A stretch of DNA of 64,000 bases from assembly GCF_002105155.1 (NCBI RefSeq), contig NW_019028981.1:1094501-1158500 (forward strand), in the 5' to 3' direction. The first letter of the stretch is position 1. Each line of letters starts with the position of its first letter. The translations under genes were made by a program, and so were the position numbers. The notes under the pieces are model-generated. The model had not been told where the DNA came from. It ran no database searches and saw only the letters and a list, made by a program, of their open reading frames with translations. This DNA is from Lobosporangium transversale (lineage: Eukaryota > Mortierellomycota > Mortierellomycetes > Mortierellales > Mortierellaceae). Of the stretch, positions 1 through 10,683 are shown in pieces.

Positions 1-268
1 AACCTTGTCCCCTCTTGCATTTCGGAAAGAAGTCTCATTTTTCACTCTAACATAGACTCAATACTAATCATTGTATTTTTACCCCCTCCCAACAACATTA
101 ACCGTTCTACCCCATTTTTTTTTTCTTTTTCATCCGATCCACCCTTCATTACCCATTCAAAGATAATTCAAAACAAATAAAGTCAACCTAGATCAACAAA
201 AAACAAAAAAAAAAAAAAAAGAAAAAAAAAAAAAAAAGTTTATTTATTTCTTTTTTATTTTGTTTTAT
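1..268. other. 3' flank of the splicing-factor gene, no gene seen
   Basis: AT-rich flank with two long A-runs between about 200 and 237. It lies downstream of the minus-strand gene that ends at 269 and probably carries its 3' UTR. Nothing else is visible. Confidence 0.5.
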
Positions 269-1849
269 TCAAGGTGTAGGCGCATCTGCAACAGCAGATT
301 GCTTTGCCTGCTTTTCCTTTTCCTCTTCAGACTCAAGCCATTTGGCATATCGATCCAATCGTTGCTTCTCTTCCTGTTCCAATTCCTCTTTTGATTTCTT
401 GACATCGTATTTTGTATGGCCATCATAGATCTCTGCAACCACTTTTTGACCTGCAAAATACCGTCCTGACATCAATCGAACACAGAGTTCTGCAGACTCT
501 TTGTCCTTGAACCGTACTGACACGACTCCTTCAGGATGATGCTATATATATATATATATATTATTGGTATAATGTGAATATAAAAAGAAAGTATGCATTA
601 GTGGATAGCTCACATTGTAATAAGAATATAGAATTTTTTTTTTTTAAAAAAAAAAAAATAAAAAAAAAAATAAAAAAAACTTACGTCGTAGATGATCACG
701 TTGGTAACCTCTCCAACCTTTTCACATTCTTCCCGGATATCTTCCTTCAAATCCAAGAGCAACGTCGGATCTGCCTCCAGTTCCTGAAGTGTGAACATGT
801 GTTTGAGAATACACACCTTGTTCCACTTTTCAGCCTTGACCAAATTCTCATCATCCTCAAACCAATCCAATTTCCTAATTATATACAACAACAACAACAA
901 CAAAAAAAGTTAAAAAAATAAAATAAAATAAAATAAGGGTAAACACAATAAACACAAATAGGATAGTAATAACAGGTTTGTTGTATATACTTACTTCTCC
1001 AATTTTTGATACTTCTTCTGCACCTTCTTCTTTTGATCCTCTGACAAAGTTGATTTAGTTTGCTCAGGCTTCTCTTTTTCCTTGAATTGTGCTTGTTGCA
1101 CTCGGACCCGTCCTCTTTCCACTCCAGGCCGGAACTCTGTATCGTCCAACAGATCAATCGCCAAAGCAACGGATTCAGGTCTCAGATAGGAGACCAGACC
1201 CTCTCCCGTCCGACGGCCTTCCTTATCTGTGTATAACTTGATCTTGGGCACTCCCTTTTCATCCTCCATAAAAACGCCTCCCTTCTTGAATACATCGGCT
1301 ACTTCCTCAACATCAGTATCGAACGGCAATCCAGTCACAAAGACAGATGAGATCGGTTTTGGTTTCCGTTCGCGTTCCTGAGGGTTATTATTGTTCTTCT
1401 GTCTCTTATTATTCTGTTTGTTAAATCGATTGTTTTTGCCTCCATGCATCGATTCGATCTCTGATAGAAACTCTGCAACATGTTCTTCACCATTGTCATC
1501 CTGCTCTGCTGTTGAGTTGTTATCATTGTCGTAATCCTTACGTTTAGATTTGTTCCGCTTTGAATTTTCTGCGTATACTGCGTCCTATAAAAGAATGGTA
1601 ACACAGGTTAGAGAGTTAAGAAAAATATAATAAAAAAAAATATAAAAAAAAACATTACTTTCCTAAATATGGATGAAAAAAAAAAAAAAAAAAAAAAAAA
1701 ACTTACATAACTGTCTGGTACTGTCTCTCCATACGCTGATTGTTGCGCCTGGACTAATTGCTCATTAAACTTGATAAAATAAACATAAAAGAAAAAAAGA
1801 AAAAAAAAATTCGGCATTAGGAAGACTCTGTCTTTAAAAAAAAAAAAAG

Positions 1850-1881
<32 letters not shown>

Positions 1882-2231
1882 TGGTCCACCGATTAATACC
1901 CTCTTACCATTGGAAACCATGCCTTCAGGTTCTCGTCATACTCGTAGGAAATACCCTCAGCATCTGTGTATGTCCAGCGGCCAGTTTCTTCAATAAAATG
2001 CATATTCTGTTGGGCCACCTGTGGTGCGCCACTCATGTTGGCACCGCCACCTACTCCTATTGCTGTTGCTGATTCGTTTGCTGGGTCGTCTGCAGTTGAG
2101 TCCGTATTCATATAACCGGCTGTATTGACGACATTTGAAGGATCAGTTGCTGCTGCTGCTGCCACTGCTGCTTCTGCTTCCGCTGCTGCTGAGGCGAGGG
2201 CGTCATAAATGTTCTCTGTTGGAGCACTCAT
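269..2231 (-). CDS. CUS2: Tat-SF1/Cus2-type U2 snRNP splicing factor
   Basis: Exons on the complement are 1908-2231, 1707-1769, 995-1584, 685-874 and 269-541; phases agree and give about 479 residues. The family (human HTATSF1, yeast Cus2) acts in the nucleus, binding SF3B1 during U2 snRNP assembly. Seen here: an N-terminal WW-like segment (YEYDENLKAWFPMV) as in HTATSF1, a first RRM starting SSVFVTGLPFDTDVEEV, and a second RRM of the UHM type with the R-x-F signature in GRYFAGQKVVAEIYDG, the usual ULM-binding site. The first 60 residues are Ala-rich and low complexity, and a Lys/Asn-rich linker precedes RRM1. Every intron contains A/T runs. The last exon ends in a short charged tail. The family call is firm; the symbol is by homology only. 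Confidence 0.93.
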
Positions 2232-2472
2232 ACCGACAGCTCTGTTCCTCCTAGTTAGTTGTCGTTGTTTTTTTTTTCTTTGTCTTTCCAGATAAGAAAA
2301 AAAAGAAAAGAAAAAAAAGGCGTTCGTTGAATAGCGCGTCGATGAATGATGTCGACGTGTGAGAATGATGTGTGATGCAGTGTTTGAGTAAGTTTCTGAG
2401 AGCAGTCACTAAAGACTTCAAAGGCACAGCATTTTTGTGTAACGTGTATTTTTTTTTATTCATGCAGCTAAA
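2232..2472. promoter_or_regulatory. Gap between splicing-factor start and Swi5 end
   Basis: About 240 bases that must hold the splicing-factor promoter and the 3' end of the upstream minus-strand gene. The Cus2-type gene follows the Swi5-type gene head to tail. A purine stretch lies near 2290-2320. No clear TATA box. Confidence 0.4.
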
Positions 2473-3989
2473 TCAATCATCAACATCGAGGCCAAAGATT
2501 TCATATTGCTTCTTTATGGTCGTTCCTTCCAATTCAGCACACTTTTTTGTTTGTTTGTTTTGAGAATAGGAAAGCATCGAAATAAGAAATCGAGCTTAAT
2601 GTTAGCTCAGCAAGTTCAACTCTTCACAAGAAAATTGACTTTTAAAAAGATTTACAACAGAATCCTTCTTATTTGAGGAGCATAAATGTACCTTCCCGAG
2701 GATAATCTGGCCCACATCCTTGATCTCATTGTATCTGCGTAAATCCTTCATGTGTTTGTCGATGATTTCAGCCGGTGTCCCTTCACCTCTAAGGAAATAT
2801 GAAAAATGGAATAAAAGTTTGTTTATAAATGTTAGTTGCTGTGGATATAAGTACAGATAAAAGAAAAAGAAAAGAAAAGAAATATGACTAGGCGCTTCAT
2901 TTACAAAAGATAGACCTTATCGATTTGATGATTTCTTGCTCCTCTCTCTGTAAATCCTGGATTTTGGCTTTCAGTTCTGCAATTCTGACATCCTCCTCGT
3001 TTTCCTATAAAGCATCAATAAAAAAGAAAAAGGCGCAGAGACAATCATCAAGTCTATCAAAATCAAGTGTTACATTTGCCCCGAATGAACTTCCATTTAT
3101 CGAGTGGATCCGAATAAAGCTATATTCCTCCTCTGAAGCTTAAAAGTATAAAGCTTTTTTTTTTTACCATTGTTTCTGTCAGCGCAACCTGGTTCGTTTC
3201 TGGCGTATACTTCATTGCAACAGTAGCTTTAAATTCTTCAGGTCTTGTTGATGGTAATACTTCATTTGTATCCCCATCTTCTCCTGTAATTACTGTTGTT
3301 TCTATCTCTTCTTCTATTGACATTGGTGGTGGTAGTGTCGCTGTTGGTATTGGTGTCGACCCTGAAGCTATTGACGCTCGTTCATCTCTGGGGCTAAGTG
3401 GTGTACTAATCGTCTCTTCAACATTGGTCCGCAATCGTGGAGGAGAGTTGAAATCGAAATTGAGATCTTCCTCTTCAATGTGATCAAGACTGGGCCGACC
3501 GGTTGGCTGGTCGGATGTGTCCTCGAGCGTATCCTCAATTGTATCCTCGAACGCATGCTCAGACGTCTGTTCGAGCAGCTCCTCGAGTGTCTGATCAAGT
3601 GTTTTCCCACGTGTCTGCTTAGAAGTCTGCCCGAGTAATTGCTCAATCGTCTGGTCAAGAGACTGCTCAAGAGTATGATTAAAGCTGATATCGTTGCGTC
3701 TTCGTGATGACCGTGATGAAGTTGGTGACGATGGCTGTGATGATAAAGTTGATGGTACTGAGCCATGATGATCTCGACTTTCTCGACTTCTCTGCTCTCT
3801 ATCGCGTTCTCTCTCCCTACGTCTTTCTTCTCTTTCTGCCCTTTCTCTCTCTCTTCGTTCCCGGTCTCGCTCCCGATCTCGATCGCTGTCTCGTCGTCCA
3901 TATCTCTCTCTTTCTCGTCGATGTTCACTCGAGTATGGGCGGTGATCCTCTGGGGAGCCAGGGTAGTCTTGTTGTTCTTCAGACTGCAT
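2473..3989 (-). CDS. SWI5: Swi5/Sae3-type recombination mediator with long N-terminal extension
   Basis: Exons on the complement are 3168-3989, 2916-3004, 2692-2788 and 2473-2541, giving about 358 residues in continuous phase. Swi5 with Sfr1 stabilises Rad51/Dmc1 filaments in homologous recombination. The C-terminal ~85 residues are the Swi5 domain: a coiled coil (AELKAQIQDLQREEQEI), then RYNEIKDVGQIILGK and the closing KKQYEIFGL, all family hallmarks. The first ~270 residues are unlike ordinary Swi5 (about 85-235 residues): an Arg/Glu/Asp tract, a Ser-rich stretch, degenerate repeats of the form xTxEQLLxQTS, then an acidic region. The start used is the Met at 3989. A possible upstream coding exon near 4124-4259 makes the 5' end uncertain. 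The donor of the third exon, GTCTAT, is atypical. Confidence 0.85.
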
Positions 3990-4123
3990 GAGAATATATT
4001 TACGTATTTGAACGTTAGCAAAGAAGGAAATGAGCTAATGAGGAAATGTGAAAATGGAGATTAGAAAAAGAATGAGGAATTAGGATGCTCACAGGTGCAA
4101 AAATATTGTTCCAAAAATATTAC

Positions 4124-4259
4124 ACTTGCCCTTATTCAAGACATTAATAGCGATAGTATTAAAGAGGACTGCCGCGGCTCGTCCTGCTCCCTTCACAATA
4201 CCACCGCAATTGGCGAGTGCAAATAGACTATTGTATGTGCCTGGATGAGAGGCCGCCAT
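4124..4259 (-). other. Possible alternative first exon upstream of SWI5
   Basis: An open stretch beginning ATG GCG GCC (MAASHPGTYNSLFALANCGG) runs for about 45 codons with codon use like a real exon. Joining it to the Swi5 reading frame needs a phase that the obvious donors do not give; GTGAAG or GTATTG donors inside it would work but are weak. It may be a 5' exon, an alternative start, or a tiny separate gene. Confidence 0.3.
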
Positions 4260-7200
4260 GCTCGGCAAAGATTATAGGCTGAGAGCTCATAGATTTACTT
4301 CGATTTGTTTCGACATGGCAAGTTTTAATCATTCTCTATTTCCGCAAGTTTCATTATCTATTCAATTGAGCCCCGATCCAAGTATATCTTTGTGTTGAAT
4401 GAGCTCATTTCGTCCTTTAATATGAAGGATGCAGTTTTGCCACCAAGTGATGGTTGCTCTTTTTGATCCAGGCGTAGTGAAGAGGTGATGAGGGCATTAA
4501 GCGTCTATGCCCAATCACCATCCTTCAACATCATGGCTAGCGGCAATATGTCTTCATATCGTATTGAATCAGACTCTGGGATTGAAGTCTGTGAAGCTGC
4601 CCCTTTTGTGATCTTGAAACTTCGCAGTGGGCATCGACTTTCTTTTTCAAGCATAAGCCTCAGCGCAGTTGGCCAGAATTGCATAAGTGAAATATGCTTG
4701 GATCATAATAAGTAACGAGAACGAAAGTAAGATGTTCCGTAGATCTTCGTTAAATAAAAAGGATAAAAATCCTATGTAAAAATCCATATAGAAATGACTG
4801 CTAAATGCAACAGTGAGTCTTTCTGGTGTCACTCTGCAAGGATTTTGGCACAAACGATTCCCATAATGCTGACTTTGAAACCCAATCGTCATTAAGAAAG
4901 CCACTGAACTTCGTGTTCATCTCAACATATTCTCTCTGTTGAGGAATGTTGGTATAGAATGAGTTTTTATAAGATCGCTTAGTCCTGGGCTGGAACTGGC
5001 GTGCACCGAATGCATAATGGCTTTTCAGGGACAATGTGTGTCAATGTTGTGTCCACAGAGACATAAAAAGGATCCCTAGAAGAAAGTTACTAAGCTTGTT
5101 GACGTGAGCAAAAAGGATTTCCTCATCCCAAGATAATATTTTGCACAAGCTGGAACCACCTCCATGATCTGAGCTTGCAACAGTCCTCTCTTTCTTTCTG
5201 TCAGATCTAGTTTGTTCGAACGCTGAAAGCACTTGCTTCTCTAAGCTTCGCTCACTGGGGTGATCCGAATACTGAGAACCGCTTGTGATGGGATCTGTCT
5301 GTGTAGATCAATGAGTTCAGATGATTAAATATCTTGTGGGACAGGCAGATCCAGAGCGTTGATGAGTGTTTATTGAGAATCTCGGAAATTACAGCTGCAT
5401 TTTCCAAGTCTTGTTGACAGACTTTGTTGAAAATGTGTTTTTTCATTCCGGTTATTGTCTCGATTGCTTAGAACAAAGAGGATATGACAAGCAATCATTT
5501 TTTCGGATAATTGGACAATTTCCATTGACACCTTGCGGGCTGACAAATGAAATGTCAAACTCATTGCAATGATAGCCCCTTTTGTAGTACTTGAGTGCCT
5601 TTTTGCTGTTGAAGATTTTGGACTCGGAGCAGAATGTACATTTCTGAGGAGAGAGAGGTTGTCTGCATCGGCCATGTTTCGAAAAAAAAAAAAAACTTTG
5701 ATTGAAGGGAATTCAAAAAGTTGCGAACGAGAAGAGGGTGCAGTGTGAGGGCGACGGTAGCAAGAAAAAAAAATGCCACCACAGAAACAGTTGAAAGAAT
5801 CTGAAACAAGTTTTTTTTCGGAACCCATCACTTTGAACTCCATAATTCCCCAAATACTGGCTTTTGGGACCATATCCTGACATATACCATTTAAGAGGAA
5901 ATGCCGAGCTCCTTCAGTTGCTCAAATGTGGGACAATTCCCTAAAGACTCAATAACGAGCAAATATCACAAGAAGGCTGTGAAAATGGACCTGAAACAAA
6001 AATTTTTGTTACGTCTCACATTAATTTACTCGCCAAATACTGCGAGCTCTCACAATCAGTCAATTTTCGAATAATTCTTTATAATCTAAAAATGAATGAA
6101 ATTCAAAGGATATTCCAACATCAAAGAAAAGTTATGAAGAAAGAGGCTTGTGGCGCCGTTGCGGTCGATATCGGCTCTTTCAGTCCTTGCTTCATTAGAA
6201 TTTCAGGGCGCGTTGTCGATGCCTTTGTTCACCACCGTGACTACTAGAATTTGTTTTTTTATTCAAGGGTAAGTTAATAACATTTTTCAGGACTATTAAA
6301 AGCTTGTGATAGCTGCGTGTTTTCAGTAATGTCTTTCATTCCTGGCTTTATTAGAACTTTAGGAGGAAGCTGTCGATGCTTTGTTTTACAGGTAAGAGTT
6401 TGATCTTTAAGGGCTTTGCAAGCAGTGTGCGTTTGTATTTTAAGGGCCTTGTGTTTAGGATATGGTTTTCTATTATCATTTCACGCTTTATTTAACGAAG
6501 ACAGCTAAAAGGGGTGCTACCGCGTCCAAGGCTCAAATTTCATCCCGCAAAGATATGGCACCATCATTTTTCGTGTTCCTACATTTGTGACAAAAGATCA
6601 CACCTATTTGTTGCTTCGAACTGCAGGTTTGTGTGCTGGTTCGCCCTTATATATTAGTCATAATTGAGCTATAGCGATCTACCTTATCTGAATGACACAT
6701 AATTGCATCGCCACTATTTTTTTTCTTATTAGAAAATGCATACTTCCTACACTCTGATTAGTACTTGTTAGGGCGTCCTTTGTTCGTGATGATCGATAAG
6801 ATTTTCATATGTCGAATAAAACAAACAACAGAAAAGAAAAGAAAAACTGGAGCAAATGCAAACATATACCCACGAAACCGCCCCCAAATGTATTTATATT
6901 ATCACCAGCCGCATTCATACCCTACCTAGGCAGCCCCTTTTGTTGGGCCATTTTACGTCGCAGTGTTGGATCCAGTGATCACTAGCTGGATCTAGCTCCA
7001 TCTTCTTTGTCCTTTCAGACGACTTGTTTAATTACCTGTCACTCTAAAATACAATCATCATCTCTTCTTCTACTTCCTAAAATACAAGCGCATAGTGTTT
7101 GCTTTGAAATCTATGACAAGGGAGCTGAAAAACATCCGCGATGCATGTTCGAAGATGGATGGCGGCGACGGTGAAGATTTAGGATTATTTATATTAAGGA

Positions 7201-7404
7201 GTCAATATCATATAATCACTTAATGTAAGGAAAAATATAGCGAATAGGAAGCTTGAGAGCGACAATTAATTAAGACTGTATCGGAAGACTGGCAAACTAA
7301 GGTGTGAAGTCGTTCATTGTAGCCGACTTCCTTAAAAAGTCACACCTTCAACGTCCGTTGACTGCTACTTACAAAGCCAAGTCGTCAACATCATGGATGC
7401 CACA
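4260..7404. other. Gene-poor stretch with decayed coding remnants
   Basis: Over 3 kb without an intact gene. On the minus strand between about 4650 and 5870 several short frames (for example one starting MADADNLSLLRNVHSAPSPK near 5675) look like pieces of one or more decayed genes interrupted by stops. I do not recognise the family. From 6000 to 7400 the sequence is AT-rich and non-coding, with an imperfect duplicated segment listed separately. Confidence 0.4.
6176..6389. repeat. Imperfect direct repeat of about 54 bp
   Basis: The segment at about 6176-6229 is echoed at about 6332-6389. Both contain a CTTTCA..CCT..CTT.ATTAGAA.TT core and then TGTCGATGC.TTTGTT. They are about 156 bases apart. 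Likely a degenerate tandem duplication. Confidence 0.5.
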
Positions 7405-8543
7405 TCACTGAGACTTTGATGGAGAAAACACAACAAACGGTAAGTCACGCTTTCGGAGTGGAGGAGCCGTTGATTTTTGTGGTGGCGGCACTGCTGTGGG
7501 TGTCGGAGAGACGGGCGCAACAGCATCGAACATGCTTCCTGGAGACGAAGTGGTCTGAGGTGTTGATGCCGACGAGGGCCATACCACAGGTGTAAATGTC
7601 GAATGTAATGTAATTGGTGGAGAGGTGTGGTATGCCTGGGGTGGACGCAAGCATAGCAGTGGCCTTTTTAGCATACAAAGCCATGTGCGCCTATGCAGGT
7701 CAATCCAGGGTTAGTCGTCGTTCTTGAACAAATAAATATCATACAGTTATCTCGAAGAAAAGTACCCACCCGAAAGCCAAGCAGTACTTCAAACGAACGT
7801 GTTCAGGAAAGCATCCAACTTGTTGTATCCAGACGGCAGTCACACCTTCTCTTGCGTCGCTCGACCAGCACCGATAATGTCGCCGTAACGTCGGAGTGCG
7901 TAAAAATCAACAGTTAGAGTACGAGTTTCTGCAATAATAGGGTGCCATTGTGCGATGTCAGGGCCTTCTCCTCTAGGGTCAAGAGGATGGCGGTGTTCAG
8001 ACGGACACTCTCTCGTTGCACGTGGCGGACAAGATCACTGGCCTCGGGCTTGCACTCAAATATACAGATCTTATCTGCCCAGGGCTTATTGACAAAGATT
8101 CTGATTACCATGTCCGCTTTTTTAGGGTTCGTACTGGTCGCCATCTTATGGCTGAACGCGCTTTCGGTCAAGAAGCGAGACTCTCGTGATGCCTTACTGC
8201 TTAGCTCGCCACTATTCAAGTAAAAGCATAGATGAATATAAAAGTGTTAGACAATAAGTGGTGCGATATTCCGGAAAGAGGCTAAACTTGTAATAAAATC
8301 CACTTACGGAATACCACCTAGACCAGAGTGAGCAAAGAGCGTGTTGAATACATCGCTCCACGCACGGACAAACACATGTCCGGGTAAAGGTGCCGTAAAT
8401 ACATCGTTTTCTAGCCAATGCAGGGCTTGGGAAACAATCTTGAGAGCCAAGTACTTCTCTTTAGCTGTCCGCAGTGCTCCTAATTGATTCGAACATATCG
8501 AACTCGAATGGTTTCGAATGCATTCGAATCGAAAACGAATCAT
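7405..8543 (-). pseudogene. Broken gene of a nuclease-like family
   Basis: Reading the minus strand there is an exon ending in LFAHSGLGGIP, a good donor GTAAGT at about 8310, an acceptor near 8219, then an exon with GELSSKASRESRFL, ADMVIRIFVNK, ICIFECKPEA and QRESVRLNTAILLTLEE. The D...E-x-K arrangement with the following R-x-N helix recalls PD-(D/E)XK-like domains in expanded zygomycete families, which is inference. The frame is lost near 7920 and resumes one base off as VDFYALRRYGDIIGAGRAT, followed by stops. A Pro/Ser-rich tail ending PFVVFSPSKSQ is readable at 7405-7674. At least one frameshift and several stops make it inactive. Its 5' end is cut by the TTCGAA-rich tract. Confidence 0.5.
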
Positions 8544-8692
8544 GGTAAGTTCGAATCGGTTCGAATAAGCCCTTATCTGGATCGATTCGAATGACGGCCT
8601 TAAGTTACAGATCTCTGGATAATTCGAGTCGTTCGATTACTTCGAGTACCGAATGGCTCAAATGGTTCGAGTATCGAATGTTTCAAGTATCA
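8488..8692. repeat. TTCGAA-rich palindromic tract
   Basis: About 200 bases filled with variants of TTCGAA, ATTCGAATCG, GGTTCGA and TTCGAGT on both strands, forming a degenerate self-complementary satellite. It begins where the nuclease-like pseudogene loses its coding character. Confidence 0.7.
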
Positions 8693-8885
8693 TGAGAAGC
8701 AAGAAAGGAAAAGGAGTTTTTTTTTTTTTTTTTTTTGATAACTAGGGCCCTCAGGAAGAAAGGAAAGGAAGGAAAGAAAAAGCGGGAGATGAGACATTAT
8801 CAAACGTAGCATTGCTACGCGTAGCGTAAGCACGGTTCATGTGTCATTATTATACCTAATCAAAAAAAAAAAAAAAAAAAAAAAA

Positions 8886-9200
8886 AATTCATCAATAAAA
8901 TCATTAAAGGCCCCCAAAAGGTTCTTGTCAATGCTCTTGAAGAGAGCCTTTTGGATGGCTTGCTTCCTTTTGACCCTCACTTCGAACTGCCCGGCGAACT
9001 TGATCGCTTGAGCCAAAGCTTTCGCGCGCAACTCTTGTCTTTTGCCATTAGTTGCCTGCTTCTCTAAGCAGGGTCTCCCATCAAGATAAAGGACGGAACT
9101 TGCTTTAGAAGCGGTTTCTGAGGTCTTCTGTTCTAGGATAGTATGGGCCGTGTCGCGCGGGTGTGAGGTGTAGGCAAAGCGAATGGCAGTGAGGGAAACT
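8886..9200 (-). pseudogene. Fragment of an XPG-like nuclease family protein
   Basis: A minus-strand frame of about 104 codons reads IRFAYTSHPRDTAHTILEQK, then VLYLDGRPCLEKQATNGKRQ, then FEVRVKRKQAIQKALFKSID. This resembles the N-terminal half of XPG/FEN1-like PIN proteins (LYLDG..EK followed by a basic helical region) that are expanded in Mortierella-type fungi. It has no start codon and runs into a T/A homopolymer at 8863-8886, so it is a truncated relic. Family assignment rests on my recall of the pattern and is tentative. Confidence 0.4.
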
Positions 9201-9206
9201 ACCTAG

Positions 9207-9539
9207 ATGTCTACTCTTTGCTTATTTGGGCCGAGTGCGAGCAAACGAGAAGCAATATTTGAGCGGCTGATGAAAACTGGATCTTATCCTTTCTCCTTTA
9301 GAAGCGGTCATAGCCCTACGATTCCCACGTTGAAAGCTTTGATAACTGGAAAACAACATGGAAAGTGTGGAGATGTCAGGAAAAAAACAGTGGATAGAGT
9401 TGAAGGCTTGTATAAAAAAAAAAAACGTACCGAAATCACCAAGGCCTTTTTATACAGCGAGCGCCAAGCAAGAAAGATGGTAACAGATGCGAAGCAGTTG
9501 AGCTGGGCTGATGACTGTTCCCATCTGTTTGTAGAATAA
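9207..9539 (+). other. Unrecognised open frame of 110 codons
   Basis: Starts ATG TCT ACT and ends TAG-free to TAA at 9539. It contains a Lys-run from an A-homopolymer and ends AKQLSWADDCSHLFVE. The last 40 residues look protein-like, but I recognise no family and the frame overlaps the edge of a relic-rich region. It may be part of another decayed gene. Confidence 0.25.
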
Positions 9540-10164
9540 ACACTGTGCTTTGTTCGTTTTAACCAATTATGTGGATCTGCTCAATCCGACTCCCTTGCGA
9601 TGTATAATTGAAAGAAGGCTCGCAAGGCAATATTATAAGGTATCCTCCCTCTGTACTATCTTCCTCAAATCTTCCATCAGCTCTTCTCTTCATGTTGTAG
9701 ATCAACCATGAGATAGTGATTGGTTCTTTGAGTGATTTGATGAAACTCCTAACCTAATATTTTAAGCTTCTCTCTTGACCTTGACGCGTCACTTCCTTTA
9801 CACATTCCTGTAGTTAATTTGATGCTTTCAACACCTCACATCCATTTATCCTTATCTCCTACTTGATTCAAAGAATGCAAATGAGTGGCCCTGCCAGTAA
9901 ATTAATTGCGGGTAGGTAAAGACGCACTCATACATAGAGAGTCAAGTTATCAATTTTCATGGCTCTGAAGCTGGTAATCGAAGCCATATAACATTAGGCG
10001 AACCCATGTAAAAAAGAAGGGCACAGCAGCAACCGTCTTGAACAGATGAGCAGACTTTCATCCTCCAATAGGGATGCTAGTAAGGATAAAGTTTGAGGAA
10101 AGTGGTGACCTTTTTGGTCTACTCGATTGGTTCTTCTGCTGTAGAAGTTCTTTTCTCTATTTTG
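9540..10164. other. Non-coding stretch before the MITE
   Basis: AT-rich sequence with no convincing gene on either strand. Part of it may be the eroded 5' portion of the piggyBac-type gene that continues after the MITE. Confidence 0.4.
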
Positions 10165-10375
10165 TACAGTCGAACTCTGGTTTTCCGGACGATACACAAT
10201 GGAAATCGTCCGGATAATTTTAAATTTACAAAATATAAATGTTCAGGTGACAATGCACTTATTTTTTCCCTTAACTGCATATTCGAATAAATAAGTGCAA
10301 TATCATATACATACTTTTATTAATATCTGGACGATTTCTACTGTGTATCGTCCGGAAAACCGAAATTCGATTGTA
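10165..10375. mobile_element. pogo/Tc1-mariner-type MITE with TA target duplication
   Basis: A 207-bp element (10167-10373) flanked on both sides by TA. The ends are inverted repeats of about 52 bp: left begins CAGTCGAACTCTGG, right (complement) begins CAATCGAATTTCGG, and both continue GTTTTCCGGACGATACACA. Each arm also contains a smaller palindrome (CCGGACGAT ... ATCGTCCGG). CAGT-type ends and TA duplication are typical of pogo/Fot1 elements. The interior is AT-rich and has no coding capacity, so it needs a transposase supplied elsewhere. Confidence 0.82.
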
Positions 10376-10382
10376 CATAAGG

Positions 10383-10650
10383 TTAATGATGAAGAGTATC
10401 AATGGCTTTAAAAATTTCTGCTTCTCATGCTTTGAAGATGAACCCACATTGTTTGATGAGGGAATGGATTTTAGTATCGCCCACAATCACGATGAAGACT
10501 CGATTTCGCTTTCAAAATATCACTTCGGGTGGGGTTGATATCGCAGACCAATTCCGCTAATAGGTCCAGTTGTTCTTGAACGCCGCTTTTCTTGTGGCTA
10601 TTAGATACAAGTATCGTCAATTCATACATGCTATGGTGTACCAGGAACAA

Positions 10651-10683
<33 letters not shown>

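Noticed and set aside
3368-4021. Alternative minus frame over the SWI5 extension
   Set aside because: It does not connect in phase with the Swi5-domain exons, whereas the frame used does at every junction.
8488-8692. tRNA-like GGTTCGA motifs
   Set aside because: They are part of the TTCGAA tract; no cloverleaf can be drawn.
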